Shown in pieces: positions 9,342 through 17,247 of a DNA stretch of 64,000 nucleotides. The notes below the pieces were generated by a model, which was given only the letters and a program-made list of their open reading frames with translations, did no database searches and was not told the origin of the DNA. How positions within the stretch are numbered: the first letter of the stretch is position 1; each line of letters opens with the position of its first letter. A program made the position numbers and the translations under genes. The stretch is from Thermogladius sp023256015 (lineage in GTDB: Archaea > Thermoproteota > Thermoprotei_A > Sulfolobales > Desulfurococcaceae). The stretch lies in NCBI RefSeq assembly GCF_051131135.1, contig NZ_CP151274.1, forward strand, positions 186,001 through 250,000, read 5' to 3'.

Positions 9342-9415
9342 AGGCGCGTCGGCCTAACTGGGTCAACGCTTTTAAAGTCCCAGAGATATTTCAATTAGCC
9401 AGGGTGTTGGACGAA

Positions 9416-10543
9416 ATGTCCAAGCGGGTACAGTCGTTACTGCTATTAGTGTTCACAGCACTTGCGCTTTGTCATGTAACGGAGTTATCCGCCGTATCGC
9501 ACGCGAGCACTCTGACGATCACCGACGCGCTCGGCAGAGTTGTCAACCTGACTCGTGCGCCTCAGAGAGTAGTCTCGCTGTCCCCCTCCATCACTGAGAC
9601 GCTACTCGCGTTGAACCTGTCTAACGTGATAGTCGGCGTAGACCACTACTCCTACAACGACTGGTTCATGAACGCCTCAGGCCTGTTCCAGTCCAGAAAC
9701 GTCACTGATGTGGGCGGGTACTGGTGGAGCGCGATAAGTGTCGAGAAAATCCTATCACTCCAGCCAGACCTAGTCTTAGCTGACGCAGGCGCGCACAGGC
9801 CGCTCCTGAACACCTTTGCCGAATACAACCTTACTGTAGTTTATCTGAAGGGGGGTAGTGCCACTAGTATCGAAGACGTCTACTCGGACATATACACGAC
9901 AGGGTTGATCTTCAACAGAACAAGCGAGGCAACTAAGCTAATAAACAACATAGAAGACCTGTTAAACGAAGGTAAGAGACTGTTAAGCGGACACGCCGGG
10001 TTAAGCGTGTTGTACGTAGTTGGGATATACCAGGGTATCTGGGTAGCCGGTAAGTCAACGTACTTCAACGACCTCATGTCTAGGCTTGGACTTAGGAACG
10101 CCGCCGAGTCCTATGGTTGGAGAGCTGTGAACATCGAGGATGTCGCCGCTTGGAGACCAGACGTGGTAATCGTAGCCTCTATGGGGGTCACCCGAGAAGA
10201 CGTTGAAAAGAGCGGTCTAGCTAGCCTGGGTGCCAAGATTGTGTACTTGAATTCTACGGAGACAGACGTGTTAAGCAGGCCCTCGCCGTTGGTAGCCCTA
10301 GTACCCAGCGTGCTCTACAGTGCCTTGAGTGAAGTAATACCACCGTCAACTACGACTACTACTCCACAAACGGCAACGGTGACCTACACGGAGACTAAGA
10401 CCGAGACGTCGACTTTCACGACGACTATTACGATCGAGAAGACAGCTTATCAGTCAAGCTGGGTGCTAGCGTTAGTAGTGCTATCTCTCGTCATAGCGTT
10501 CGCCGCCGGGTTACTGACGGGACGCCGGACCAAGAAAGGCTGA
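9416..10543 (+). CDS. BtuF/FecB-type substrate-binding protein with C-terminal membrane anchor
   Basis: The solute-binding protein of the ABC importer encoded by the next two genes. It has an N-terminal signal sequence, then a class III (cobalamin/ferric siderophore) binding fold recognisable from RVVSLSPSITETLLAL, then a Thr-rich linker (near residues 305-345) and a final hydrophobic helix followed by RRTKKG. The protein would therefore be held on the outer face of the membrane through a stalk rather than by a lipid. GTG at 9404 is also possible, but ATG at 9416 has GGTG at the right distance. Ligand not provable from sequence; cobalamin is favoured because corrinoid enzymes are encoded at 54-57 kb. 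Confidence 0.85.
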   Translation: MSKRVQSLLLLVFTALALCHVTELSAVSHASTLTITDALGRVVNLTRAPQRVVSLSPSITETLLALNLSNVIVGVDHYSYNDWFMNASGLFQSRNVTDVGGYWWSAISVEKILSLQPDLVLADAGAHRPLLNTFAEYNLTVVYLKGGSATSIEDVYSDIYTTGLIFNRTSEATKLINNIEDLLNEGKRLLSGHAGLSVLYVVGIYQGIWVAGKSTYFNDLMSRLGLRNAAESYGWRAVNIEDVAAWRPDVVIVASMGVTREDVEKSGLASLGAKIVYLNSTETDVLSRPSPLVALVPSVLYSALSEVIPPSTTTTTPQTATVTYTETKTETSTFTTTITIEKTAYQSSWVLALVVLSLVIAFAAGLLTGRRTKKG

Positions 10544-10547
10544 GCCC

Positions 10548-11516
10548 ATGACCAGCGTTTACAGTGACAAAATTGTTTTTTGGAGATCGTTCCTTATCAA
10601 CGCCCTGATACTGATCACCACGGCTCTAGTCGTGTACCTAGTAGACTTCGTCAAGCCAATCCCGGCGGTTCTGTGGGACTACAGATTTCACAGAGACCTC
10701 TACGCGTTTATCTCGGGGTTTATACTCGGCTTTGCCGGCAGCGTTCTTCAAGCCTCCCTCAGGAACCCGCTGGTCGACCACTACGTTTTAGGCGTTGGCT
10801 CGACGTCTCTGTTCGCCGCCTATCTAACCATAGCCGTCACGGGCGTTGTCGACTCGACCGAGATTGCCATCTCAAGCCTCGCGGGCGGGTTAAGCGGTCT
10901 TCTGCTCTCTATAAGTATCGCGAACCTCTTGGGGGGCGGCGAGGTCTCCTACATCCTGTCGGGAATAGGCGTCGCAAGCGTCTTCTCGGGTGCTTCGTTC
11001 CTACTGTCATACTACATACTGGAGAAACAGCCTTACGCTCAAGCACTCCTATTGGGCTCCTTCGCTACCCCCTCAAGAGAGTACATGCCATACCTGATAG
11101 CGGCAACAGCAGCCGTCATATTGAGCTATATCCTGCTCGCCAAGAGGTTGAACGTGCTCCTACTCGGCGACATCTACTCCAGGCAGCTCGGCGTTGAGCC
11201 GTCCCTCACTCGGCTCGTTTCGACCCTCATAGCGGGGAGTGTAGCCAGCGTTGTTGTCGGTTTCTTCGGTACGATCGGGTTCGTGGGTCTGATAACACCG
11301 AACCTCACGAGGCTTTTGACAAAGACGAGCGACAACAGGGTCGTTATAATGTACTCGTCGGTGACGTCTGGCGCCTTACTTCTGGCAACAGACCTACTCG
11401 CTAGGAAAGCTCTGGTAGCCAGCGTGGGTGAAGTGCCGGCAGGGGGAGTCGTCTCGGCGTTAGGTGGGCTGTTTTTCCTCGGGCTACTGATCCGTGAAGT
11501 GCGTGGTACGAGATGA
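10548..11516 (+). CDS. FecCD/BtuC family ABC permease
   Basis: A membrane permease of 322 residues with about ten hydrophobic segments, as in BtuC and FecCD. The family-typical ASLRNPLVDHYVLGV follows the second helix, and the C-terminal part carries GFIGFVGLITPNLTR-like text (here GTIGFVGLITPNLTR), the region that contacts the ATPase. It moves cobalamin, heme or ferric siderophores inward with ATP. It begins 4 nt after the binding protein and overlaps the ATPase gene by 4 nt, so the three are one operon. Confidence 0.92.
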   Translation: MTSVYSDKIVFWRSFLINALILITTALVVYLVDFVKPIPAVLWDYRFHRDLYAFISGFILGFAGSVLQASLRNPLVDHYVLGVGSTSLFAAYLTIAVTGVVDSTEIAISSLAGGLSGLLLSISIANLLGGGEVSYILSGIGVASVFSGASFLLSYYILEKQPYAQALLLGSFATPSREYMPYLIAATAAVILSYILLAKRLNVLLLGDIYSRQLGVEPSLTRLVSTLIAGSVASVVVGFFGTIGFVGLITPNLTRLLTKTSDNRVVIMYSSVTSGALLLATDLLARKALVASVGEVPAGGVVSALGGLFFLGLLIREVRGTR

Positions 11517-12286
11517 TAGCTGTCGACATAACGGGCCTCGCCGTGGAATACGGTGGCATGACTGCGCTGAAAGTCGACAAGCTAAGACTCCAGAACGGTG
11601 TCGTTAACTGTGTTCTAGGCCCAAACGGGGCGGGGAAAAGCAGCCTGTTGAGGGCTGTGGCCGGCATCGTGAACTACAAGGGTACTATAACGATCACGGC
11701 GGGGGGTACTAAAATTGATAAGCGGGATATCCACAGGTTCGTAAGTTACGTCGCGGATATCCAGCCGAGCTCTATAAGGCTTAGAGTGAGAGAGGCCCTG
11801 TTAAGTGCGAGGTACCCCTGCTCGCCGGGCTTTTTCTACACCGTAAAGGACTTCGAGTATGTCGAGAAGGTGAGCCGGGCACTGGGTGTTGCAGACTTGC
11901 TCGACAGGACGCTTAACGAGCTGAGTAGCGGCGAGCTCCAGAGAGTGTTGTTGGCAATGGCCCTCGTCAAAGACCCTCTCGTTGTCCTCCTAGACGAGCC
12001 AGACACCCATTTAGACCTCTACAACAAGTCCCGCTTATCCGTACTAGTTAAGAGTATCGCGGCGGATAAACTGGTCACCGTGTCCACCCACGACCCAGTC
12101 TTCGCCTCGTTAGTGTGCGACAGGATCGTACTGCTCTACAAGGGTATCGTACTAAGAGACTTCAAAGCCGAAGAACTGACCGAGCATGTAAGTACCCTCG
12201 AAAGAGTTTTCAAGACAAGGCTGGTCGCGACTACCCTTTCAGGTAGGAGCATGTTGCTACCGGACTACACGACTACCCTGTCTTGA
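11513..12286 (+). CDS. ABC transporter ATPase, BtuD/FepC-type
   Basis: The ATPase of the importer, 257 residues. Walker A is GPNGAGKSS at residue 36, the ABC signature is LSSGELQRV near 140, Walker B is VVLLDEPDTHLDL, and the switch histidine is in STHDP. The gene starts within the last codons of the permease gene (ATGA overlap) and converges with the gene at 12273, overlapping it by 14 nt. Together with the preceding genes it makes a complete three-gene uptake system. Confidence 0.92.
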   Translation: MIAVDITGLAVEYGGMTALKVDKLRLQNGVVNCVLGPNGAGKSSLLRAVAGIVNYKGTITITAGGTKIDKRDIHRFVSYVADIQPSSIRLRVREALLSARYPCSPGFFYTVKDFEYVEKVSRALGVADLLDRTLNELSSGELQRVLLAMALVKDPLVVLLDEPDTHLDLYNKSRLSVLVKSIAADKLVTVSTHDPVFASLVCDRIVLLYKGIVLRDFKAEELTEHVSTLERVFKTRLVATTLSGRSMLLPDYTTTLS

Positions 12287-12872
12287 CGCAGAAGCCCGTA
12301 CACAGATTTGACAGACTGACTAGGACGGACGCCTCGTCGACTAATGAGTGCGGGGACGACCAGACGATAACGATGGAATTGGGCGAGGTGTCTGGTTCTA
12401 GGGACTCCACGAAGCTCCTCGATATCTCGTCGGGAACAAGCGGGAAGATCAACTGCCCGATTTTGACCCCTATCATAAAAAGGCGCTTAAAGTCCCCAAG
12501 GTTTATGACCAGGAGGTCCCTGAAGTAGACGACCTTCTCAGCGACGCACTCTACGAGACGCATGTTGAACGGGTAGAACACGGTCACCTCGTAGCGACCA
12601 ACAGTCTTCCTGTCTATTTTAATGCCGTGCAACACCCTCATTAGAGCCTCGTACTCTTCCTCCCCTAGCTTTGACAGCAGTTCGACGACGCGCCTAACCC
12701 TCCTCTCCGGCACGTTCAGCAACTTCGATATGTAGACCCGTCCCAGTCCCTCGAACTTGTACAGGGCGATCGTTGTGAGAGCTGTGGCGGGGTCTTCATC
12801 AAAATACTCCTTGACCAAGCGGTAGAGTTCGATTAGGGCTTGGCAGTCTATCTCTCCTACTGCCTCCCGCAT
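12273..12872 (-). CDS. Winged-helix protein, possibly DUF4443-like
   Basis: A protein of 199 residues. The N-terminal third reads like a winged-helix DNA-binding domain: helix, GLGRVYISKLLNVPERRV as helix-turn-helix, then a recognition helix with basic residues. The C-terminal part is an alpha/beta domain of unknown role. This arrangement resembles archaeal DUF4443 proteins, an assignment I hold only loosely. Its start overlaps the end of the isochorismatase-like gene by 16 nt, so both are on one transcript. A regulator of that hydrolase or of the adjacent importer is conceivable. Confidence 0.55.
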   Translation of the reverse strand: MREAVGEIDCQALIELYRLVKEYFDEDPATALTTIALYKFEGLGRVYISKLLNVPERRVRRVVELLSKLGEEEYEALMRVLHGIKIDRKTVGRYEVTVFYPFNMRLVECVAEKVVYFRDLLVINLGDFKRLFMIGVKIGQLIFPLVPDEISRSFVESLEPDTSPNSIVIVWSSPHSLVDEASVLVSLSNLCTGFCVKTG

Positions 12873-13405
12873 AGTACATCCGCGGCTGTCGCCGAGTCGA
12901 CTATCTTGGCGCCGTATACGCTTTTCATGTACTCGAGCGCGTACTCGTGGTCCCTCTCACTGAATGCGGCTACACCGTCTCTGACGACGTAAACGTTGTA
13001 CCCGTGGTAGAAGGCGTCCCCCACGGTGTGGAGCACGCAGATGTGGGTGTGTATCCCCGTCACAACCAGCGTATCTACTCCGAGGTCTCTCAAGGCGTTG
13101 TCTAACCCGGTGTCTCTGAAACCGCTGTAGAACCTCTTCCCGAACACATATTCCCCCTCGACGGGCTGGAGCTCTTCCACAATACGTGACTCCGGCGAGC
13201 CAACTAGGGAGTGGGGACCCCACAGCTTCAGCTCGTGGTCGAAAGGTAGGTGTCTGTCGACGACGTGCATTACAGGCGCTTTACAGGACCTCGCGACGTC
13301 GATCAGTCTCCTTATGACCGGGACTATCTGCTCGGCCTGCGGGCTCCTCAGCCTACCCCTCACGAACTCGTGTACCATGTCAACTATTATCAGGGCGGGT
13401 TTCAA
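12857..13405 (-). CDS. Isochorismatase-family cysteine hydrolase (nicotinamidase-like)
   Basis: A cysteine hydrolase of about 182 residues. The catalytic triad is visible: Asp in IIVDMVHEF (residue 9), Lys in FGKR (90) and Cys in IHTHICVLHT (123). A nicotinamide, isochorismate or similar amide/ether substrate is typical; nicotinamidase is an attractive choice because a nicotinate phosphoribosyltransferase is encoded at 34 kb, but the metal-binding site is not evident enough to prove it. The frame is open from a GTG at 13417, but the TTG at 13405 has GGTGG 5-6 nt upstream. Confidence 0.82.
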   Translation of the reverse strand: MKPALIIVDMVHEFVRGRLRSPQAEQIVPVIRRLIDVARSCKAPVMHVVDRHLPFDHELKLWGPHSLVGSPESRIVEELQPVEGEYVFGKRFYSGFRDTGLDNALRDLGVDTLVVTGIHTHICVLHTVGDAFYHGYNVYVVRDGVAAFSERDHEYALEYMKSVYGAKIVDSATAADVLCGRQ

Positions 13406-13449
13406 AAACGCCACCACGAATATAACAGTGTGGTGTAAGTAAATATCTT

Positions 13450-13503
13450 TGATGATGAGCGACTTCGGTCCGGATTCGTGAAGAACCGTGTGAGGGCTGA
13501 CGC
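13450..13503 (+). ncRNA. C/D box sRNA (two 12-nt guides)
   Basis: All four boxes are in order: C box ATGATGA at 13452-13458, a 12-nt guide, D' box CGGA at 13471-13474, a 3-nt spacer, C' box GTGAAGA at 13478-13484, a second 12-nt guide, and D box CTGA at 13497-13500. The even 12/12 guides and short D'-C' spacer are the classic archaeal layout for 2'-O-methylation guides bound by L7Ae, Nop5 and fibrillarin. The terminal stem is weak. AATATA at about 13417 lies at promoter distance upstream. The RNA gene sits between the divergent isochorismatase-like gene and the gdhA promoter. I could not name targets. Confidence 0.75.
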
Positions 13504-13524
13504 GGTCTGGGCACCTGTAAAGTA

Positions 13525-13530
13525 TTTATA
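13525..13530 (+). promoter_or_regulatory. TATA box of glutamate dehydrogenase gene
   Basis: TTTATA within AAGTATTTATACG lies 43 nt before the gdhA start. Transcription would begin near 13552, just ahead of the GAGGTG ribosome binding site at 13555-13560. It lies downstream of the C/D sRNA, so the two genes have separate promoters. Confidence 0.6.
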
Positions 13531-13567
13531 CGTAAGACAGCTATATTCGACTTCGAGGTGCCTATAT

Positions 13568-14845
13568 ATGAGCTTGGCGACTCTATACGAGAACGACCCC
13601 GTGTACCAGCAAGCCGTCCAGCAACTGAAACAATCTGCGTCCATACTGGGCCTACCCGTGGAGATAGTGGAGGTCTTGAGACACCCCGAGAAGCTAGTCC
13701 AGGTCAAGGTCGTCGTCAAAAGAGATAACGGGAAGGTAGAGTCCTTCATCGGATGGAGGAGCCAGCACAACAGCGCCCTAGGGCCGTACAAAGGCGGTAT
13801 AAGGTACAGCGAGAACGCCACAGCTGGGGAGACCGTGGCGCTATCGATGTGGATGACTTGGAAGAACGCCCTGGCGGGGATACCGTACGGCGGCGGCAAG
13901 GGCGCTGTACGGGTCAACCCCAAGACCTTGTCGGCGCGAGAACTGGAAGAGCTCAGCAGGAAGTTCTTCGCGGCTATCGCCAAGGAGGTAGGCCCCGACG
14001 TCGACATACCGGCGCCAGACGTGTATACTAACCCCCAGACCATGGCGTGGTACTTCGACGAGTACAGCAAGATAGTAGGGTACAACGCGTGGGGGGTTGT
14101 AACTGCGAAGCCGGTCGAGCTGGGAGGATTAGCCGCCAGGTTGGTGTCCACCGGCTACGGCGTAGCACTCGGCGTCAGGGAGGCGGCTAAGAAGTGGCTG
14201 GGAGGGCTGGAGGGTAAGACCGTGGCAGTCCACGGCTTCGGTAACGTGGGTAGTTACGCGGCGAAGTACCTGGAGGAGTGGGGCGCCACGGTGGTAGCCG
14301 TAAGCGATACTAGCGGTGTAGTGTACGACCCGAAGGGGCTGAATGTGAAAGAGGTCATGGCGGTCAAGGAGAAGACCGGGAGAGTTGTCGACTACAAGAG
14401 CGGCGACGTCAAGGTATTCACGAACGACAAGGCTGTATTCGAGCTACCAGTAGACGTGATCGTGCCCGCCGCCATCGAGAACGTGATCACGAGGGAGAAC
14501 GCGCCGAACGTTAAAGCAAAGCTTGTTGTCGAGGGCGCCAACGGGCCTACGACCCCTGAAGCAGACGAGATCCTCCACAAGAAGGAAGTCATAGTGGTCC
14601 CCGACATACTGGCCAACGCTGGAGGAGTAGTCATGAGCTGGATAGAGTGGAGTCACAACAGGATGGGCTGCTGGCTGACAGACGACGAGGCGCTAGCGAG
14701 GCTCGACAAGATGATGACGAAGAACTTCAACAAGGTGTTTGACGAGTGGGAGAAGAAGTACAGGGAGTACCCGATGAGGACTGCTGCCTACGCGATCGCC
14801 GTCGACAGGGTCGTTAAGGCGATGAAGCTCAGAGGCTGGATCTAG
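13568..14845 (+). CDS. gdhA: Glutamate dehydrogenase
   Basis: Hexameric-type Glu/Leu/Phe/Val dehydrogenase of 425 residues, the normal length for hyperthermophilic archaeal enzymes. It interconverts glutamate and 2-oxoglutarate plus ammonia with NAD(P). The substrate domain holds KGGIRYS and the catalytic lysine in PYGGGKGAV; the nucleotide domain holds the Rossmann glycine motif in VHGFGNVGSYAA. The open frame extends upstream to 13478 across the sRNA, but ATG at 13568 has GAGGTG 7 nt upstream and matches known N-termini. Own promoter. Confidence 0.96.
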   Translation: MSLATLYENDPVYQQAVQQLKQSASILGLPVEIVEVLRHPEKLVQVKVVVKRDNGKVESFIGWRSQHNSALGPYKGGIRYSENATAGETVALSMWMTWKNALAGIPYGGGKGAVRVNPKTLSARELEELSRKFFAAIAKEVGPDVDIPAPDVYTNPQTMAWYFDEYSKIVGYNAWGVVTAKPVELGGLAARLVSTGYGVALGVREAAKKWLGGLEGKTVAVHGFGNVGSYAAKYLEEWGATVVAVSDTSGVVYDPKGLNVKEVMAVKEKTGRVVDYKSGDVKVFTNDKAVFELPVDVIVPAAIENVITRENAPNVKAKLVVEGANGPTTPEADEILHKKEVIVVPDILANAGGVVMSWIEWSHNRMGCWLTDDEALARLDKMMTKNFNKVFDEWEKKYREYPMRTAAYAIAVDRVVKAMKLRGWI

Positions 14846-14848
14846 ACC

Positions 14849-15112
14849 TCATTTTTTCCGAGTGTAAATAACCCTCCCCTTTACATCCCTCACTTCTAAA
14901 ACCCTGTGAAAGGGTATGGCATACCCCCTGGTGAAAATATAGCCTCCTCTCACGTCGTCTATAGAGTCGGCAGGTATAGCCTTCAAGCCCTCGCCCTCAG
15001 GCGTCCTGTCGAGGACGTATACGATGTACTCACTACGGTGACCTGAGAAGAAGACCCTCCGCAGTACCTCCTCTATCTCCCCTCTTCTCCGGCCCATCAC
15101 TTGACACTCCAC
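14849..15112 (-). CDS. DUF504 (UPF0248) family protein
   Basis: A protein of 87 residues matching the archaeal DUF504/UPF0248 pattern: an N-terminal helix GEIEEVLRRV, a central basic/aromatic strand (SEYIVYVLDR) and the C-terminal IPFHRVLEVRD motif. Function is unknown for the family; the gene is widespread in archaea. The start may be the GTG at 15112 or the ATG at 15097. Convergent with gdhA, with a 3-nt gap. Confidence 0.75.
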   Translation of the reverse strand: MECQVMGRRRGEIEEVLRRVFFSGHRSEYIVYVLDRTPEGEGLKAIPADSIDDVRGGYIFTRGYAIPFHRVLEVRDVKGRVIYTRKK

Positions 15113-15173
15113 ACGCCTAACACTTATTAATGTAGCCTGTATTAAGTCTCCCTGACGATTAGGTGGAAGGGTT

Positions 15174-15425
15174 TTGAATAAGAGGGCCTTTCAAGGCTGG
15201 CTCATGATCGCTGCCTCGCTGGCAATGTTCGTGTTTTACACATACCTGGTATTTTTCGCTCCTTTCGAATTAAGGACGAAGGTAATCGACCTGACAGTGT
15301 ACGTGATCGTCACGCTCGTGCTAGTCTCGGTCGCCTACGTTGGATACATTTTTGTCAAGACCCCGACCTTGAAGCCAGAAGAGATATACGAAATACTGAG
15401 TAAAAGGAGGCGTGGCGAGGCCTAG
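15174..15425 (+). CDS. Small two-TM membrane protein
   Basis: An 83-residue protein with two hydrophobic helices (about residues 8-29 and 40-62) and a short basic cytosolic tail with KPEEIYEILSKRRR. It starts at TTG with GGTGG 7 nt upstream. It is convergent with the prenyl synthase gene. Archaeal proteins of this size and topology are often annotated only as membrane proteins. Function unknown. Confidence 0.6.
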   Translation: MNKRAFQGWLMIAASLAMFVFYTYLVFFAPFELRTKVIDLTVYVIVTLVLVSVAYVGYIFVKTPTLKPEEIYEILSKRRRGEA

Positions 15426-15433
15426 ACTTGGAG

Positions 15434-16513
15434 TTAGACCTCCCTGTAGGCCATTTTCAGGAGTAGCTCTCTGAGGAACTCCCTAGCCTCGCGAGAAGTC
15501 TCGGTCATCTCGTCTATCGCCCTATTGGCTTCAGCCACATACCTGTCTATGACCCTCAGAGTGTAGTCTAGCGCGCCCGTCCCCTCGACGGTTCTTACCA
15601 CGAAGTTCACGCCGTCGACCGACGGCTGTTTCCCAGTCGAGTAGATCTCCCTGAGCTTCTCCCTCGCGCTTTCGCCGGCAAACTCGTAGGCCTTCACGAC
15701 GAGGAGCGTCTTCTTCTTTTGGACCACGTCACTACCAACCGGCTTCCCCGTTACCTCGGTCTTACCGAACAAGCCTATTATGTCGTCTCTCAATTGGAAC
15801 GCCACGCCGGCCGGTATAGCGTACTTCGACAACTCGTTTAGTAGCTTGGTGCTCGACTCGCGCGAGGCTATAGCCCCCAAGTGAAGCGGGAGCTCGACTG
15901 TGTACGAAGCTGTTTTCAACGTGTGTACAGTTATGACGTCTTGCTCGCTAACTAGTTCCAGCGGGAGGCTCGCCAGGAGGACGTCTAAGTACTGCCCGAA
16001 GGCCACCTTCATCAACCCATCCGTGTACCTGCTGATCAGAGGTCGCGCCACGTCTGGGCTCGTCGAGGATAGAAGCCGTACGGCGAGGGACTCCAGTAGG
16101 TCGCCCGCGGTTATCCCCTGCGAGACGCCGTAGTGCGGACAGTCTGCTAGCAGACCCTCCTTTACACACACGTCCCTGAACCACGCGTGCGCCGTCGGCC
16201 CCCCTCTGCGGATCTCGTCTCTGTCCATTATGTCGTCGTGGACGAGCAGGTAGCTCTGGAGGAGCTCGACGGACGCCATGACCTTCCTTACGTCGTCGTC
16301 TAGCTCCCTCCCCCATCTCCTACTCCAGAAGCCGGCGAGCACTAGCGTGGCGCGAAACCTCTTTCCACCACGTAGCGTGAAGTCCCTTATTATCCACGCC
16401 AGCTGGGACAGCCTTGGGGAGGTGTGCTTCGCCGCAGCCTCCACTTCTCCGAAGAGCTGGCTCAACTCCTGCTCTACGACACTCTTAGCGATCGAAACCG
16501 GGTCGGAGGCCAA
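15434..16513 (-). CDS. Prenyl diphosphate synthase, probably geranylgeranyl type
   Basis: A trans-prenyltransferase of 359 residues that condenses isopentenyl diphosphate with allylic diphosphates for archaeal ether lipids. GGKRFRATL (residues 49-57) binds diphosphate. The first Asp-rich motif is DDIMD (93-97), with Tyr five residues ahead, a position whose aromatic residue limits chain length to about C20. The second motif is DDIIG (from 243), Gly replacing the last Asp as in several archaeal enzymes. It starts at TTG with GGGGTG 6 nt upstream. Divergent from the hexulose-phosphate synthase gene. Confidence 0.9.
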   Translation of the reverse strand: MASDPVSIAKSVVEQELSQLFGEVEAAAKHTSPRLSQLAWIIRDFTLRGGKRFRATLVLAGFWSRRWGRELDDDVRKVMASVELLQSYLLVHDDIMDRDEIRRGGPTAHAWFRDVCVKEGLLADCPHYGVSQGITAGDLLESLAVRLLSSTSPDVARPLISRYTDGLMKVAFGQYLDVLLASLPLELVSEQDVITVHTLKTASYTVELPLHLGAIASRESSTKLLNELSKYAIPAGVAFQLRDDIIGLFGKTEVTGKPVGSDVVQKKKTLLVVKAYEFAGESAREKLREIYSTGKQPSVDGVNFVVRTVEGTGALDYTLRVIDRYVAEANRAIDEMTETSREAREFLRELLLKMAYREV

Positions 16514-16573
16514 CGACTACACCCCCCTTGTTTTAATTTTTGGACGAAAATAAATGTAGGGCGGTGGCACCGC

Positions 16574-17224
16574 TTGACGTACCTGCAGATAGCCCTAGAC
16601 TTCACCAGCATGACGAAGGCGCTAGACCTCGTTATGGCGATCTTCAGGGAGGTCAGAGACAGAAGGGTGTGGTTTGAGGTGGGGACACCTCTGATCAAGA
16701 GCTGGGGTCTTATTCCCGTGCGGTTAATAAAGGAAGCCACGAACATGTTCGTCGTGGCCGACACCAAGACAATCGACGCTGCCGAGCTAGAAATAGGGGA
16801 GGCTTTCAAGAGCGGGGCGGACGCTGCTACCGTGCTCGGCCTGGCTGACGATTCTACGATAAGGGCTGGTGTCGAGCTCGCTAAGACTAACGGGAAGACG
16901 TTGATCGTGGACCTAATAGGCGTCCAGAGGCCCTACGAGCGGGCGGTCCAGGTCTATAGCATGGGACCCGACTACGTCTTGTTCCACATAGGCGTCGACG
17001 TGCAGAGAGCCCGCGGTTTATCGGCTGTGGAGCTAGTGAAGGAGGCCTACAGGTTTAAGAAGGAGACGGGCGGCAGGTACTGCATAGCGGGCGGTATAAA
17101 GCTGGAGGACGTCGACAGGCTCCTAGAGGCCGAGCCGGACGTTATAGTTGTCGGCGGCGCGATCACTAGGTCCAGCAACCCCGTCAAGACCGTCTTGGAC
17201 TTCCTCGAAAAAATCCCGAAATAA
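16574..17224 (+). CDS. hxlA: 3-hexulose-6-phosphate synthase
   Basis: An orotidine-monophosphate-decarboxylase-superfamily barrel of 216 residues. In archaea it works mostly in reverse, releasing formaldehyde from hexulose 6-phosphate to make ribulose 5-phosphate. Visible motifs are QIALDF at the start, the catalytic VVADTKTIDAAELE, HIGVDVQ and the phosphate loop region IAGGIKLEDV followed by VVGGAITRS. The frame is open from 16424, but TTG at 16574 with GGTGG upstream starts exactly at the conserved strand. The partner phosphohexulose isomerase is not in this window. Confidence 0.85.
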   Translation: MTYLQIALDFTSMTKALDLVMAIFREVRDRRVWFEVGTPLIKSWGLIPVRLIKEATNMFVVADTKTIDAAELEIGEAFKSGADAATVLGLADDSTIRAGVELAKTNGKTLIVDLIGVQRPYERAVQVYSMGPDYVLFHIGVDVQRARGLSAVELVKEAYRFKKETGGRYCIAGGIKLEDVDRLLEAEPDVIVVGGAITRSSNPVKTVLDFLEKIPK

Positions 17225-17247
17225 AGTCGGCGAGCAGACGCGTAGAG

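Noticed and set aside
10341..10440. Thr-codon repeats in the binding-protein gene as a simple repeat
   Set aside because: It codes the Thr-rich linker before the membrane anchor and keeps frame.
13478..13567. N-terminal extension of glutamate dehydrogenase (30 extra residues)
   Set aside because: It covers the C/D sRNA and the TATA box; the ATG at 13568 has GAGGTG at proper spacing and gives the usual protein length.
16424..16573. 50-residue upstream extension of hexulose-6-phosphate synthase
   Set aside because: The extension runs into the divergent prenyl synthase gene and has shadow-like composition; TTG at 16574 with GGTGG starts at the conserved strand.
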